Assembly: GCA_963921935.1 (NCBI GenBank)
Contig: OY998180.1
Span: forward strand, 48,615,731 to 48,679,730
Origin: Galeruca laticollis
Taxonomy: Eukaryota; Arthropoda; Insecta; Coleoptera; Chrysomelidae
Direction of reading: 5' to 3'
DNA: 64,000 nucleotides
Shown here: in pieces, positions 11,128 to 22,598 of the stretch
How positions within the stretch are numbered: position 1 is the first letter of the stretch
Layout of the letters: every line of letters starts with the position of its first letter
The notes under the pieces: generated by a model
What the model was told of the DNA's origin: nothing
What the model saw: the letters and a program-made list of their open reading frames with translations, nothing else
Databases searched by the model: none
Made by a program: the position numbers and the translations under genes

Positions 11128-11760
11128 ATGGGTAGAGTAATTAAAAAGAAAATTCAAATTTTACAGTGGAACGCAAAATACGCTGTTGCCAATAAATCAA
11201 GTTTGGTTAGATATCCAGATGAACATCAAATTGACATCGCATTAGTTTTTGAAACATGGTTTCAACTGGGCAAAAGCATCAATTTCAAGGATTATAGGGT
11301 TGTTGGTAAAGATAGCGATGATGGATATGTGGGAGTTGCAATATTCGTTAAAAATAACCTTGATTTTAAAGAAATTGGAATCTCACAAAATCTTAATCAG
11401 AACATTTTGATATGCAGCATTCAAATTATGGATAACGACAGGATATTAAACTGTTCAAGCTTATACTGCATGCCAAAATCCAAAACCACCACCAGCGACT
11501 GGGAGAAAATATTTGACTTACTAGATTCCAGGGCAATTATTGGAGGGGATTTCAATTCTCATCATCACTTATGGGATTCATACAAAGTCGACACAAGGGG
11601 CAGACAAGTACTGAATACTGATAAATACTGGTAAAACCACCAATAGATCTGACTTTCGCAACACCAGACATTGCTATCGATTGTACATGGGATACCATAT
11701 CAGACCCAATGGGATCCGATCACCTCCCTATAGTAATTGAGTTATACAAAGATGTAACGT
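11128..11760 (+). pseudogene. LINE-C endonuclease domain
   Basis: APE-type nuclease motifs are in order: LQWNAKYAVANKSSL, FETWFQ (catalytic Glu, about 11250), DGYVGVAIFVK, IIGGDFNSHHHLWD (about 11535-11580) and GSDHLPIVIEL (about 11710). A frameshift and small loss near 11630 separate the GDFN half from the SDH half. Confidence 0.75.
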
Positions 11761-13450
11761 GCCTCGATGATTCCATAACCTACCCAAAATCAAAATGGAA
11801 ACTTAGTAGCGCAGACTGGAATCTCTATAGAAATAAAGCCAAAGAATATTTTTCAGAACCATTTGAAGCAGACTTAAATGAAACTTACAACAACTTCATT
11901 AAAGGCATCAATTCCGCTTCAGATGTAGCAATTCTGGTTATTAAGCCATTCAAAACCAAAAGAACAATCCTTCCTCCTTGGTGGGATGATGACTGCGAAA
12001 CTGCAATAAAAATCGAAAAAGGCAGGTAGAAATAAACTTTAATAACAGTACGGTTGAAAATTATATAGTATGCAAAAAGGAAATCGCAAAAACAAAGAGT
12101 TTCCTAAAAGCTAAAGCTAAATTACACTGGCAACAATGGTGTGAAAACTTGAACACAAATCCAGAAATTTTCAAACGGCCGATCTTTTTAAATGAACTAG
12201 ATTATGCACTAAACAACTGAAAAAATACCTCACCTGGATATGACGACATTAGATACCCAATGATTCAAAATTTACCATATAATGCAAAAAATGTACTTAT
12301 AAATATACTTAATGAAATATGGATAAATGGCGAACATATCGAAGATTGGAAGAGTCATTCATTGTTGTACCAATAAGTAAAGCTGGTAAAAACCCAAACG
12401 ACAGCGCTTCATACAGGCTCATATTATTACTCCCGTGCACATTTAAAATACTGGAAACGATAGTAAAAACACGCCTAGAATGGTGGATTAATACCAATAA
12501 TCTACTTCCGTCGACTCAATATGGATTCAAGAAAAACTATGGTACAAACGATGCAGTAGTGCATTAAGTAACAAATATACAAACTAACTTTTCGGAAAAG
12601 AATTATCTAGGTGCGGCTTTTATCGATATAAAAGGGGAATATGAGAGTGTTGACTTATGTATAATTAAGAACAACTTATTGCATTCCAAATAGCAGAAGA
12701 AGTAGCAAACACTATGCAAATTCTATGTAAACAGGAAAGTGACTCTGCGACTAGATAATGGTACCATCTTGAATTATCAAACAATATCACACGGTATACC
12801 ACAAGGGTCAGTACTGGCTCCACTATTATTTAATGTCTATACTACTTCCATTCACAAAACCACAACTGACGCTACTATCATACAGTACGCAGACGACTTC
12901 GTAATATATATATGCATCACGCATATAGATACAGCGACAACCCATCATAAGGTGCATAGACGAGCTAGGACTCCAAATCTCCCCAGACAAATCCGAAATA
13001 GTTACTAGACATAATCTACCGCCTATTAACGAAGACCAAGTGGACAATAATTCTCTTCTCGTTAATAATACGATCAAATTCTAGTAAAATGCGGGTAAAT
13101 TTCTTAAAATCTACAATGAAAACCTGGTGGGGGGCTCATCACCAAACAGCTTTAACTTTCTACTGAGCGTACATTAGATCTATTATAGATTATGGAAGTT
13201 TTTTATATGGATCAGCCGCGAAGACTACTTTGCACAAATTGGACATTCTACAAACCAAAACATTATGAATATGCTTGGGAACAATGAAATCTACTCCTAA
13301 TGAAACACTAAGAGCCGAAGCTATAGAACCACCTTTGGAATTCAGACAATTTTTGGCTGCAAAAATGATACTAAAATGTAATGCGAAAAGTTCACCACTC
13401 CTCAACAAACTATCATCCTAAAATCATCAGGATCTGACCAATTAGTACTG
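11760..13450 (+). pseudogene. LINE-C reverse transcriptase
   Basis: Motifs recovered across frames: WWDDDCE (11980), SASYRLILLLPCTFKILETI (about 12400), TQYGFKKNYGTNDAV, FIDIKGEYESVDL (about 12620), HGIPQGSVLAPLLFNVY (about 12790) and QYADDFVIYI (YxDD, about 12885). Thumb-region remains (MEAEAI-type block, here EAIEPPLEF) follow at about 13310. At least four frameshifts or stops. Confidence 0.75.
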
Positions 13451-13689
13451 GCAACATAAAAACTCCTCAGCATTATGTGAAGATCTGAGAAACACTTCTG
13501 ACTATAATGCAGCTACCACAAATATAACTTTTTTCAATCTCTTTGGCAAAATTGACGTCATTGTACCAGCGTACTCAGAAAATCACCTTCTTACTAACGC
13601 AATCATCAGTCAAATTTCAAATACACTCAATAAGTTTACCTTCATCTATAATATTGTCGCGTCAAAAAACCAAGATGAAACTAGAAGCG

Positions 13690-14516
13690 CATATCTAGTT
13701 CCACATGTGACTGCAGCTAAATACAAACTAAATAAGTCGACCTCCATTTACACCGCAGAAGCTTTTGCTATTCTGAAGGCACTTGAATATATTCAAGATA
13801 ACATTATTTCTAAAAGTATAATATTTTCCGATTCACTCTCAGTCTTAACTAGTTTAAAATACTATACAGAATCCAATTTGAATTACCAAAATCAATACAT
13901 TATGAATATTAAAAAAAGTTTATATTATTTACAGCAAAATGGCGTAATCATAAAATTGTTTTAGGTTAAAGCACATTCAGGGATAGTTAATAATGAACTG
14001 GCTGACAAATTAGCAAAAGATAGTTTATTGGGTGGCATCAACACATAAATTTATATAACGCTGGAAGAACAGATGAACGTCTTAAAAAAGACATGAAAAG
14101 CAAATGGACACATCATTGGAAAGAATATTGTTTCGTTAATCCCACCAGGTACACCCACTTAGAACCATACTTGCGTACCAAACCCTGGTATGAACATTAC
14201 AACATCTTAGAAAAAGTAAAACTACAATCAGTAGATTAAAAGTTGGCCATGCTTGTTATCCTGCTCACCTTTAATAAAAATCCTTGATAATGATCTATGT
14301 TCAACATGTCAGCAAATCGGCGACCTGGACCATATTTTTTTCAATTGCAAGAAATATGATAAAGAATCCAGAGAACTTACAGATAAATTAACCGTCTTAA
14401 AAATAAACCGACCTTACAAGTTTATGCATTTATTATCTTTACAAGAGAAGAGTATTTTCAATTGTCTATTAACCTTTATTAGGGATGCAAAAATGTGTCT
14501 AAAGTTATTGTCGTAG
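13690..14516 (+). pseudogene. LINE-C RNase H domain and C-terminal CCHC motif
   Basis: RNase H motifs: IYTAEAFAILKALEYI with the catalytic Glu (about 13755), FSDSLSVLTSL with Asp (about 13826), then VKAHSGIVNNELADKLAKD (about 13966-14020) with His and final Asp. A TAG at about 13962 interrupts just before VKAHSG. The last open stretch (14253-14516) carries CSTCQQIGDLDHIFFNC, the zinc-finger-like end seen in the same place in LINE-B. Confidence 0.75.
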
Positions 14517-14643
14517 TATTTTTGTAACCCTTTTGTTAATGTTTACCCAATCAATCCGAGGTCCACCTTGTCTTGTGTATTCAGAATGCCCTGACCGACC
14601 CCTGTAATCCTTGAGGAAGAAATTTGGTGTATTGGGGACACAA

Positions 14644-14804
14644 TAGGTTTGTTCCAACCGATACAAAAACGGTACAATGTACGATACAAATTCAGTTGAC
14701 CTGCTAATTAGTGAATATAGTAAGTCTGACATCAAATTCACTAAACAGCAGGTCATCTGGATTTGTATCATTGTACGGTTTTCGTGTCGGTTGGAACAAA
14801 CCTA
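14644..14804. mobile_element. 161-bp hairpin MITE with GGTTTGTTCCAACC ends
   Basis: The arms (about 60 bp) read GGTTTGTTCCAACCGATACA on the left and the inverse GTGTCGGTTGGAACAAACC on the right, with a central spacer of about 40 bp. TA flanks both ends (14644-14645 and 14803-14804), so it is likely a non-autonomous Tc1/mariner-type element. No coding capacity. Confidence 0.75.
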
Positions 14805-15029
14805 ATAATTATTCAATTTATTATACAAACACAGCTGCCCGTCTAAATTACTTAGAAATAAATCGTGGGGTGAGAACTACAAGTAGGTAACTGCAAATTG
14901 GTGATTTCGAGAAAAACGCAAATTGATGTTTTCCAACGTTTTTATGTTCTTGTGATGAGTTGGTGCGATTCCTATTTGAAAAAATGTACACACTGTTGAA
15001 TATTTGAAGGTATTAGTGTTCCATTCCGA

Positions 15030-16530
15030 CTTCAATCAACTGACCCCCACATCTGTCACTGTAAAATGTGATTCTCTTCACCACAGGGGGAAGAGATTTC
15101 AGAAATAAATGAACCGAACTTGCAATCTCGCAACTTCCTCTTCCACCTTCAGTTTGGTCCCACATATAGCAGTAGCCTTCATTTTTATTGAGAACATAAA
15201 TTGTGAAATTGCGAGGCGGCGTTTGTAAAACAGTGCATTGTTTGTGTGGTCTGATGGTACCAGAAGTACTTGTTGGAGATCAAAATTCGCACACACAAAT
15301 TCACCATGTGATGTTTCTGCTTCTTCCTTGTCCTTCATTTTCTCTAACCGAGCATGATCTTTTAGATCCAAATGTTCTTTATATTCATCCTTCAAATTAT
15401 TTTTCTCCTGTACTGTAGCATTAGTATAATGAACACAAACACGGCATTGGTCCTTTTTGGGCTTATGAAATGCTAAATTGAAATTTTCATTAAAACTCTT
15501 TCGATAAAACTGTAATTTGGCCTTAGGTTCGCCCCTTTGATCGCAAAACTGGCAATACAACTTGTACATCAGGTTAATATTCAACGATGGATCTAGATAC
15601 TGACGTTTCGTTGTAGCTCGGCAATAATGGGAGGGTACAACGGGAAAACTTCCAATATGTTCCTTGACATTTCTCACAATTTCCGGATGTGTGACTTTTT
15701 TGACATGTTTTCCTCTTTGTCTCCTTCGCAAGTATTTTTGGAGGTTCGCTTCTTCATTGCAATATCCACAACACCCTTTTTGATACCCAGCGTATTGAGG
15801 AACATCGTTTTACATACCTTAATTCTTTCTCCATTACTTGGAAGAAAAAAAGTGATGGAATTATTGCGTTTCGTATTAATATCTGCAGTCAATCTTTTTT
15901 TGGGAAATTTATTGGTATTGGCATGAATAAAATCCCTTTGTCGAGAATAATCTGCCATAGCATAGTAATTTTCGAAGATATCCTTACGTTCATCTTCAGA
16001 AAATTTCAGGTGACATTTATTTCTACAGTTATGACACGGTGGGTTCAATGTAACGGCGGGAATGGTTTTCTTTCTAGAAGAGACATATGATTCACCCCTA
16101 GCCCGTTTTCCTTTTTTAATGTTTCGTGCCCACTCGTTTTGATGTCGAACCCTTTTCCGTGGTTTATTTGTTGTTTCGGGAAAAATCCCCATACCGTCCA
16201 AACGTACAGAATTATTTGTAACATTTCGATCAATATCTGATGAACTGGAGCTGGATGAGCTATCATCTTCAGGGTTATAGTTTGAGTGATCTGATGAAAA
16301 AGGTTCTTCATAAGACTCTTCATCAGAGTCAAGTTGTGACTCTTGAGTGGAAACCTCCACAATGTGCTGTTGAACTCTGCTCTGATTTGGTGTAAGGTTA
16401 GAATTAGAGGTACAGGGTGCCTCATGTGCGGACGGAATATTACTTGCATTTTGCTCTTCGATTTGAGATTCAGGTGATTCATCTTGGGCAACACCTACCA
16501 CTGTTGAGTCGTCATTCCGATGACCATTGT
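15030..16530 (-). pseudogene. putative transposase main exon, C-terminally deleted
   Basis: The first part is acidic and Ser-rich (eight Ser in a row near 16250), followed by a basic stretch (KPRKRVRHQNEW, KKGKRARG). A Cys/His block CHNCRNKCHLKFSEDERKDIF (about 16040-15975) comes next, then QRDFI, KVCKTMFLNTLGI and, after a frameshift near 15710, VPSHYCRATTKRQYLDPSLNI and FHKPKKDQCRVCVHY. This order matches a transposase-like family widespread in insects and other animals. After 15110 another frame gives ITFYSDRCGGQ, which looks like its second acidic motif. Nothing of the rest remains before the terminal repeat. Confidence 0.6.
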
Positions 16531-17047
16531 CTGAATAGAAAATAAAAATAAAAATCAATATGCATCAGTAATGATAAAAACAAAATGAGACGGTTATGAG
16601 TAGGTCTGTCTGTGACCGAAAAATCTTTCAAGTCATTACGTTCAGTACAAAAGTTTCATATATCTAAGGATTCTGTCATGAAATCACCATTCACCACACA
16701 TTAATTCATCCTTTAATAATGACAAACGAACTACCAGACTATTATTAGTGATAAATATACGAAAATACGGGCATAAAATATATTTTAACATCGGTGAATA
16801 TAAAAAATTCATTCGAGATAATAATATCTATTGCTTCTTGAATTAAATTGAATGCTTCAACTCAGTTGTACGCAAGAAGTTGATCAGGTTAAGGCCGCCA
16901 TTGTTGTCAATATCCTAACCTATGGATTACAGTCATGTTCTCACTAACAATCAGGCATGTCTATAAACTGAAGGTTATTGATATAATTAGAATTTTATAC
17001 TTACTGGTTTCGCATAACGTTAGAATTCGCAGTGTTCTTGACGACAT
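16530..17047 (-). pseudogene. 5' exon and intron of the unassigned transposase gene
   Basis: Minus-strand ATG at 17047 gives MSSRTLRILTLCET in a 43-nt coding piece. A strong donor (GTAAGT) follows at 17004, and a TTTTCTATTCAG acceptor precedes exon 2 at 16530. Joining keeps the frame into NNGHRNDDS. The intron is about 474 bp. No homolog is recognised for the short exon itself; the splice logic and the frame support it. Confidence 0.55.
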
Positions 17048-17979
17048 ATCCCCAAATATTCACGGCACCACTATCAGTTAACAACGACAATTCGAATCAT
17101 AGACTATCCTAAACAACGAAACGAAACATACATTCAGATCAATATCATCGGAGTCCGACCGACGCGATGTTAGAGCACTCTACTGATCAATCTTGAAATT
17201 ACGAGAAACCCGTTTCTCTATAACGCTACATATTGTAATTATCTACTTTGCTCAACATCTAACGCCACCTGTTATTCTCTGACGAGTTTATAGTGCTACA
17301 ACTGCATAACTACACTTACCTAGTTTTTGCAGTAATTCCTTCACACCATAAAATATGCAACAAGTAGATAAGTAAACTTGCCTAGTTTTAGTACTACACT
17401 TTTGGTTCATAATCAAGTTATCTACTTTCGACACTGTTTAATACCCCTTCTCAAATATCTAGTTGTAGTATGTTATGGATACAGTACAATGATATCTTTT
17501 TGTGCAATTACCTGAATTTCGACAATTTGGTAGATACCTAGTTGTAGTACTCACCCCACGAAATAATAATTACTGGACAAATAACCAAATTTAGTTTCTA
17601 GCTGCAAGGGCTACGGCTCAAATGCCAAAAAAAGTAGTAAATAAATAATATAATTTTGTTAATAATTTGTTCTTCCTTCGGTAACTGAATCACCTGATTT
17701 ACATGATTTGGGCACTTTAGGATATCTTTCATATTGGGTTTTATACCAAGCTGATGGCGTAATATGGGCACTCAGCGAGTATGTCTTATCGTGAGCTTCG
17801 TATGATAATAATGGCATTTTGGCCAATACGTAATCTACAAAAAACAGTCATATTTCTCTTGGATAGACCAAAACAGGTAGATTGGTTCACTGTTGGTCAA
17901 ATGTCACGCAGCACCGAAGTTACTTGAGTCCAATTATTTTGCCAGGTGGTTCAATTTAGGTTTTTTATGTAAGCTTTAA

Positions 17980-18600
17980 CGTCACCAGATATTTGGATAT
18001 TAATGGTGGTGGTAACAGAAGAGGCTTCTTTTGCAAGACAATCAGCTTTTTCGTTACCTATAATCCCAAAGTGAGAAGGGACCCATATAATGGTGACAGT
18101 AGAATTTTGAGCAATTCATATGTCATGTACATCGTGGACCAAAGGATTACTTGTAAATGCGTTTTTAATTGAATGTATGAAGGATAAGAAATCTGTGATA
18201 GCTATGTGTGAATTTGTATGTTGTTGCACATATTTAAGCGCTTGTAGGAGAGCGAATAGCTTGAGGGAGAGTTTTTAACCAGGGAGGATTATCATGGAAC
18301 AGATGAGTTGATGTTATTAAAGGATACACTGGATTTAAGGAATTGGAGGAAATAGTGGCTACATAGGAGAGAAGATGTCGTCTGAGCCATTAGCTTAACA
18401 GTAAAAGCTTTCAACAGGGCTTGACCGAAATGCACCTAAACATAGATGGATGGCAGTATTTTGTACTTAGTTGAGGGCTTTTAAATATGATTCAGTTGCA
18501 GACATATAAATGAAGCTTCCGTAATCAAGTTTGGAGCAGATGAGAGCTCTATATACTTTCACCAATGTAGTTTCTTCTGCACCCCAATGGTAATGAGAGT
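17980..18600 (-). pseudogene. LINE-A thumb and RNase H remnant
   Basis: Minus-strand frames give SKLDYGSFIYMSATESYLKA and FRSSPVESFYC, typical of the region after the RT. They then give LFALLQALKYVQQHTNSHIAI with ITD (RNase H Asp region, about 18190), and IIWVPSHFGIIGNEKADCLA (about 18090-18030), with the SHxGIxGNExAD signature of RNase H. Several stops. This places LINE-A in a clade that encodes RNase H. Confidence 0.65.
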
Positions 18601-18815
18601 GTTTTATTTAATAATATCGAGCCTTTTTAAACATATTCCTTCAGTTTCGTGTATACGTTGTTTCCAGGAAAGTCAGGAGTCAAATCTTAGGCCCAGGATT
18701 TTGCAATTAATGACAACCGGTAGTAAGAAGTTGTCGACTATTATTTCAGGAGTGAAAGAGCGGGTTCTTTTGCTAAATTTAATAACTTTTGATTTAGTGT
18801 GGGAAAGTGAGAGTC

Positions 18816-19535
18816 TTAGAGACGTGGTTTTGATTTGAAGGTCATTAGCTGTTTGTTGAAGAATTTTAAAGTAGCGATATTGGATTTGCCATGACAGAAC
18901 ATTATTAGGTCATCAGCACATAATGCACATTTGATTGGAGAAGGAATATTGTAGCAAAATTTGTTTATAGCAAGGATAAATAGAGAATTGCTTAGAATCG
19001 ATCCTTGGGAAACACCATCACATTGAGTATGTATAGAAGAGAACAAGTTGTTAACAGAGACCTTAAATGTCCTAAATGATAGAAAGCTTTTTATAAATAT
19101 GTAAACATTGCCCGTAAGATTACATTCAGAACAACTATCAAGAATTGCCTGTCTAGAGATTGTATCGAACGCCCCTTCAATATCGAAGATGGTTGCTATT
19201 ACATCTTGTTTATTATTCATGGCTGTGGATCTTTGGGTTTGCAAAAGTACTAGATTGTCTCTGGTTGACTGCTGTCGACGGAAGCCGGACTGTTCTCTTG
19301 GAGAAATATTGTGTTTTACAAGGTACCTTAAAAGCCATTGGCTGATCATTTTTTCTAAAATTTTGCACATAGTACAAGTAAGTGAAATGAGTCTGTAAGA
19401 TTGCGATAGGGATTGTGGCAGATTTGGTTTAAGTACTGGAATAACTAAAGACTGGCACCATTGTGAAGAAAAATGTTGTGACGTCCAGATGTCATTGTAT
19501 ATAATTAAACATTTACAGAGGCTTAAATTAGACAA
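18816..19535 (-). pseudogene. LINE-A reverse transcriptase
   Basis: Visible motifs: SLVIPVLKPN, SYRLISLTCTMCKILEKMI (about 19400), REQSGFRRQQSTRDNL, TIFDIEGAFDTISR with the catalytic Asp (about 19185), CDGVSQGSILSNSLFIL (about 19010) and CADDLIMFCHG (about 18910), where C replaces the usual Y/F before ADD. The open stretch covers fingers and palm. The thumb and RNase H lie downstream (lower coordinates) in broken frames. Confidence 0.85.
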
Positions 19536-20666
19536 GTGTTTTAAAAAGGCATATGGGATGTCATCAGAGCCAGCAGCGGTGTTTTTGCATTTGGCTAAAG
19601 CAGATATTAGTTCATGAATTGTAAGAGGCGAGTTAATATGTTTGGTATCTTCCGATAATAAAAAATATAGTCTGATTGATTGTGATGAGATGAAATATCA
19701 AGATGACCTTTACTTTTAAACTTTTATTCGAAGTGACTTGCAAGAGTATTGCAAATTTGTTTGGGTGACTGATGTTCCAAGTCATTAGAAATTAAGCGAG
19801 TAATGTTGGAGATAGTTTTTTGGTCTTGAATTTGTCACATTTTTTTCCATAGTTGGGAAGAGCTGAAGTTGTTATCAATATTTGTTACATAATCCTGCTA
19901 AGATGCTCTTTTGCACTGTTTCGCGATGTATTTGGCTTTTGCTTTGAGTCTCTTGTAATCAATTACATTTTCGGGGTTTTTGTTTCTTTGATATGTGTTA
20001 AGAGCTTTTTTGGATTACATCTTGACAGGAGGATTTCCACCAGGAAACTGCTTTATGGTTTGTAGAGAACGTAATTTTACCAATGTGGGTATTGGCTGCT
20101 GAGAGAATAAAATCTGTTATTGATTTTATTGAGTCATCTACACTGTTGGAGATAGGAAAATAATCTGCAGGTAAGAAGGTATCAACAGCTGAGCAGTTAT
20201 CTTTATTGAGGCACCAATAGCTTTTGACAGGCTGTTTCAGTATGGTTGTTAGTTACAGGGTTGGGCAAAATTTTATTTTTATTAGAAAAATCAAAAACCG
20301 TTGATTTTTTTAAAAAAATCACGATATATTTGATTTTTTTGTTTTTTAAATTTGAATATAAAATTTGAACATTTTGATTCTTTGAAATTATTGATAATTC
20401 TTTTAATGTATAAGTCTAAAAATTATAATACAATTTGCGGCTCAAAAATTCTTGTCGTGATTTGTTTTCCTTCTGTCCTATACCCTCACTATACAGTGCC
20501 GAGTACTGCCGAGTGAGTCACGTTCGCGTTTGTTGTGCTTTTTGCAAGAGTATTCCTGTCGAGGCTTGTTTTCCTTCTCAACCTATAAATTGACGTTGCC
20601 CAACAATTTCACGCATTTCACTAGTTAGGATAGTTAAGTGAAGTGAAAACATATAAATAAAGTAAA

Positions 20667-20835
20667 ATGAGTGGAAGAAAAGAGGACCCAATATGGCAGT
20701 TTTATATTAAGACAACAAATCCAAATAAATTGGGGTGTAGGGCTATTTGTAGAAAGTGCAAGAAATATATTCAAGGGTTAGTCCAAAGACTTAAAGCACA
20801 CCACGATGTTTGTAATTATCAAGAGAGGAATACAG
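20667..20835 (+). pseudogene. hAT transposase exon 1, BED zinc finger
   Basis: ATG 20667 starts MSGRKEDPIWQFY, and aromatic-rich WQFY is followed by CRAICRKCKKYIQG and VQRLKAHHDVC. This gives the C-x2-C...H-x4-C layout of BED fingers, which bind the transposon ends. A donor (ACAG|GTAATT) ends the exon at 20835 in phase 1. It joins the acceptor before 27967 to give a GAG codon and an in-frame continuation. Intact by itself, but the downstream exon is broken. Confidence 0.8.
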
Positions 20836-21097
20836 GTAATTAAATTATCAATTTAATTTTATTTATATTTAATAAAGACTTTTATTATTAACCCGGAAAA
20901 TGATCGCGTGGTTAGATTTTGCCAACATTTTTGTTTTTTGTTGATTCTCCAAGCACATGATATTTTATTTTTGAGATAATTTAGTGAAAGTTTTGAGACA
21001 TAAATATTAATTATAAGTTAAGTAATTTTCAATTCTATATTCTGAGATATTTTGAAATATTTTTTAAATATATACGTATTATATTATAAGTAGATAC

Positions 21098-21126
21098 CTT
21101 TTTGATAAATAACAGAATACAACAGG
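21098..21126 (+). mobile_element. left stub of RTE-like LINE fragment, interrupted by LINE-B
   Basis: Encodes INNRIQQ in the frame that continues as GNKCFYALKDTF at 26926 once LINE-B is removed. Preceded by AGATAC (21092-21097), which recurs after the 3' tail at 27593-27598 and so marks the insertion duplication. Confidence 0.65.
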
Positions 21127-21550
21127 TTTTTTTTATTATTAAATAGGTTAATGGCTTTGGCTGAAGCCAATTAGCCAGACTATGTAGGTGTCTGATTATT
21201 TTATTTAAAATTTGTTTAATTTTTCTGCAGGATTGAGCACAGTAAATATGTTTATTTGTGTTAGTATTTTTTATTCTAATTCAACAATTTTTTTTTCATT
21301 TTCTTGTTTATATATATATATATACTTTTTTAATAATCATTTTTTCCCATAATTTGTTATTTATTTTTATTTTTTAAACCTTTTTTTTCATAATTTGTTT
21401 TTTTAAATCATTTCTTTTTCTCATAATTTGTTTTTTATTTTTTTTATTTTTTTTTCTTCGGATTTTTTTTTTGATTTTTTCTAATTTAATAATTGTTAGT
21501 AATTACAAATACAATGTTGTGTTTGCATAATTGCTTACAAATTTTACAAT

Positions 21551-21844
21551 TTAATTTTGCAGTTTATTATGTGTTGGTACAGTATGTAAAGAGTTTATTC
21601 TTTCTGAAAAAATAATACAATTAAGGTCTATTGGAAGGGTTATATTGGCAGTTATTAGTTGATTATATAATTTCCTAATATTTTGGGTATGTAACGGACA
21701 CTCAAGTAGTATGTGTGTCAGTGTACCTATATCTCCACAGGAACAATATGGGTTATCAATCATTTTTAGCCGATGTTTATATACAGGAGTAAGTGCATGA
21801 TTTGCACGCACTCGATTTATTGTAACTATAAAATTTCTGTTCAT
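21551..21844 (-). pseudogene. LINE-B ORF2 C-terminal region (zinc-finger-like)
   Basis: Encodes NRNFIVTINRVRANHALTPVY and then CSCGDIGTLTHILLECP, the C-x-C...H...C motif that ends ORF2 in many RNase H-bearing LINEs. It also appears in LINE-C at about 14300. Separated from RNase H by a frameshift near 21850. The remaining 21127-21550 is T-rich and non-coding (3' UTR and A-tail of the minus-strand element). Confidence 0.75.
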
Positions 21845-21875
21845 CTCTTTGTAGAACCAACTTTGTTTAGGGATC

Positions 21876-22598
21876 CTATCCTGATGTTTGATGTTTTTTA
21901 AAGTTTAATCCAGTTGTAGATTCATTATAGAGTTTTTGCCAGTTTTCTTTAATTTTCTGTTTTTGTGATTTGAATACGTCGGAGGGTGGTAATTTAAGTT
22001 GGAATTTTTCTCCTGTTTTTATGGCTTCCTTTGCAAATTTATCAGCTGTTTCGTTACCAGTTATACCAACATGAGCTTTTATCCATACATATATGACTAT
22101 TTTGTTATTTGTGTGAATTTCGTGGTATAAGTTCAAAATGTTTGCTTCAATATGATTTAATGTTCTCTTTATGTTCATATTTTTTAATCCGTCCACTGCG
22201 CATGTACTGTCTGTAAATATTACATATCTATTTTTATCTGAATTTAATATGTATTTCATTGCTTGTAAAATTGCTGTTATTTCTGCTGTATATATAGAAG
22301 CCTCCTTTGGTACAGTATATTTGGAATGATGTTTTTTGTTTATGTGGTAGAACGCGCAGCCTGTTTGTTCATTTGCTTTTGAACCATCTGTAAATATATA
22401 TTCGTAATTTGGCCAGTATATGTTTTTGAATTTATTGAATTTGGTTTGAGTCAGGTTTGGTATTTCGTCTTGAATTTCGAAATAATATGTTGGTATTTTG
22501 TGAGCGTAGAGATTTTCAGGTAGGTATGTAAAGTTAGGTAGTTTCCCGTTTGTATGTAATTTGTGTTGATAGCTTGATATTTCCATAAGACTTTCCAC
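21876..22598 (-). pseudogene. LINE-B RNase H domain
   Basis: A single open stretch holds EYIFTDGSKANEQTGCAFYH (Asp, about 22390), IYTAEITAILQAMKYI (Glu, about 22300), VIFTDSTCAVDGL (Asp, about 22220) and WIKAHVGITGNETADKFAKE (His and Asp, about 22080-22020). All four RNase H residues are present. The domain itself is intact although upstream parts of ORF2 are broken. A frame change near 21876 leads to the C-terminal region. Confidence 0.9.

Larger units (their letters stand above)
10277..14530 (+). mobile_element. LINE-C: EN-RT-RNase H non-LTR retrotransposon, heavily decayed
   Basis: Plus-strand order: ORF1 remains with CCHC knuckles (about 10300-11060), endonuclease (11128-11760), RT (11760-13100), thumb region (13100-13450), RNase H (13690-14050) and a C-terminal CCHC-like motif (CSTCQQIGDLDHIFFNC, about 14300). 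It belongs to the same broad group as LINE-1 and LINE-B but is clearly diverged. Numerous stops and frameshifts. The left end abuts the DD41D transposon; the right end is placed after the last coding remnant at 14516. Confidence 0.75.
14864..17560 (-). mobile_element. cut-and-paste DNA transposon of unassigned (Sola-like?) family, internally truncated
   Basis: Inverted ends CGTGGGGTGAGAACTACAAG (14864) and, at 17560 inverted, CGTGGGGTGAGTACTACAAC. Both sides are flanked by AAAT, a possible 4-bp duplication. The element contains a broken two-exon transposase on the minus strand. Sub-terminal copies of CTAGTTGTAGTA-type words occur repeatedly at 17290-17560. Four-bp duplications are known for Sola elements, but I cannot confirm the superfamily. 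Confidence 0.65.
17635..20255 (-). mobile_element. LINE-A, 3' part (RT to RNase H), split by the hAT element
   Basis: Minus-strand LINE. RT remains lie at 19535-18816 and RNase H remains at about 18350-17980. An A/T-rich end that reads as an A-tail in the sense strand lies near 17635. The other half of the same LINE (ORF1 and endonuclease) is at 29776-31745, on the far side of the hAT insertion. The order EN then RT is restored when the hAT is removed, which supports a single split element. Confidence 0.75.

Noticed and set aside
16045..16494. 149-codon minus-strand ORF
   Set aside because: Overlaps the Ser-rich and CxxC-bearing transposase frame; only the latter has family features.
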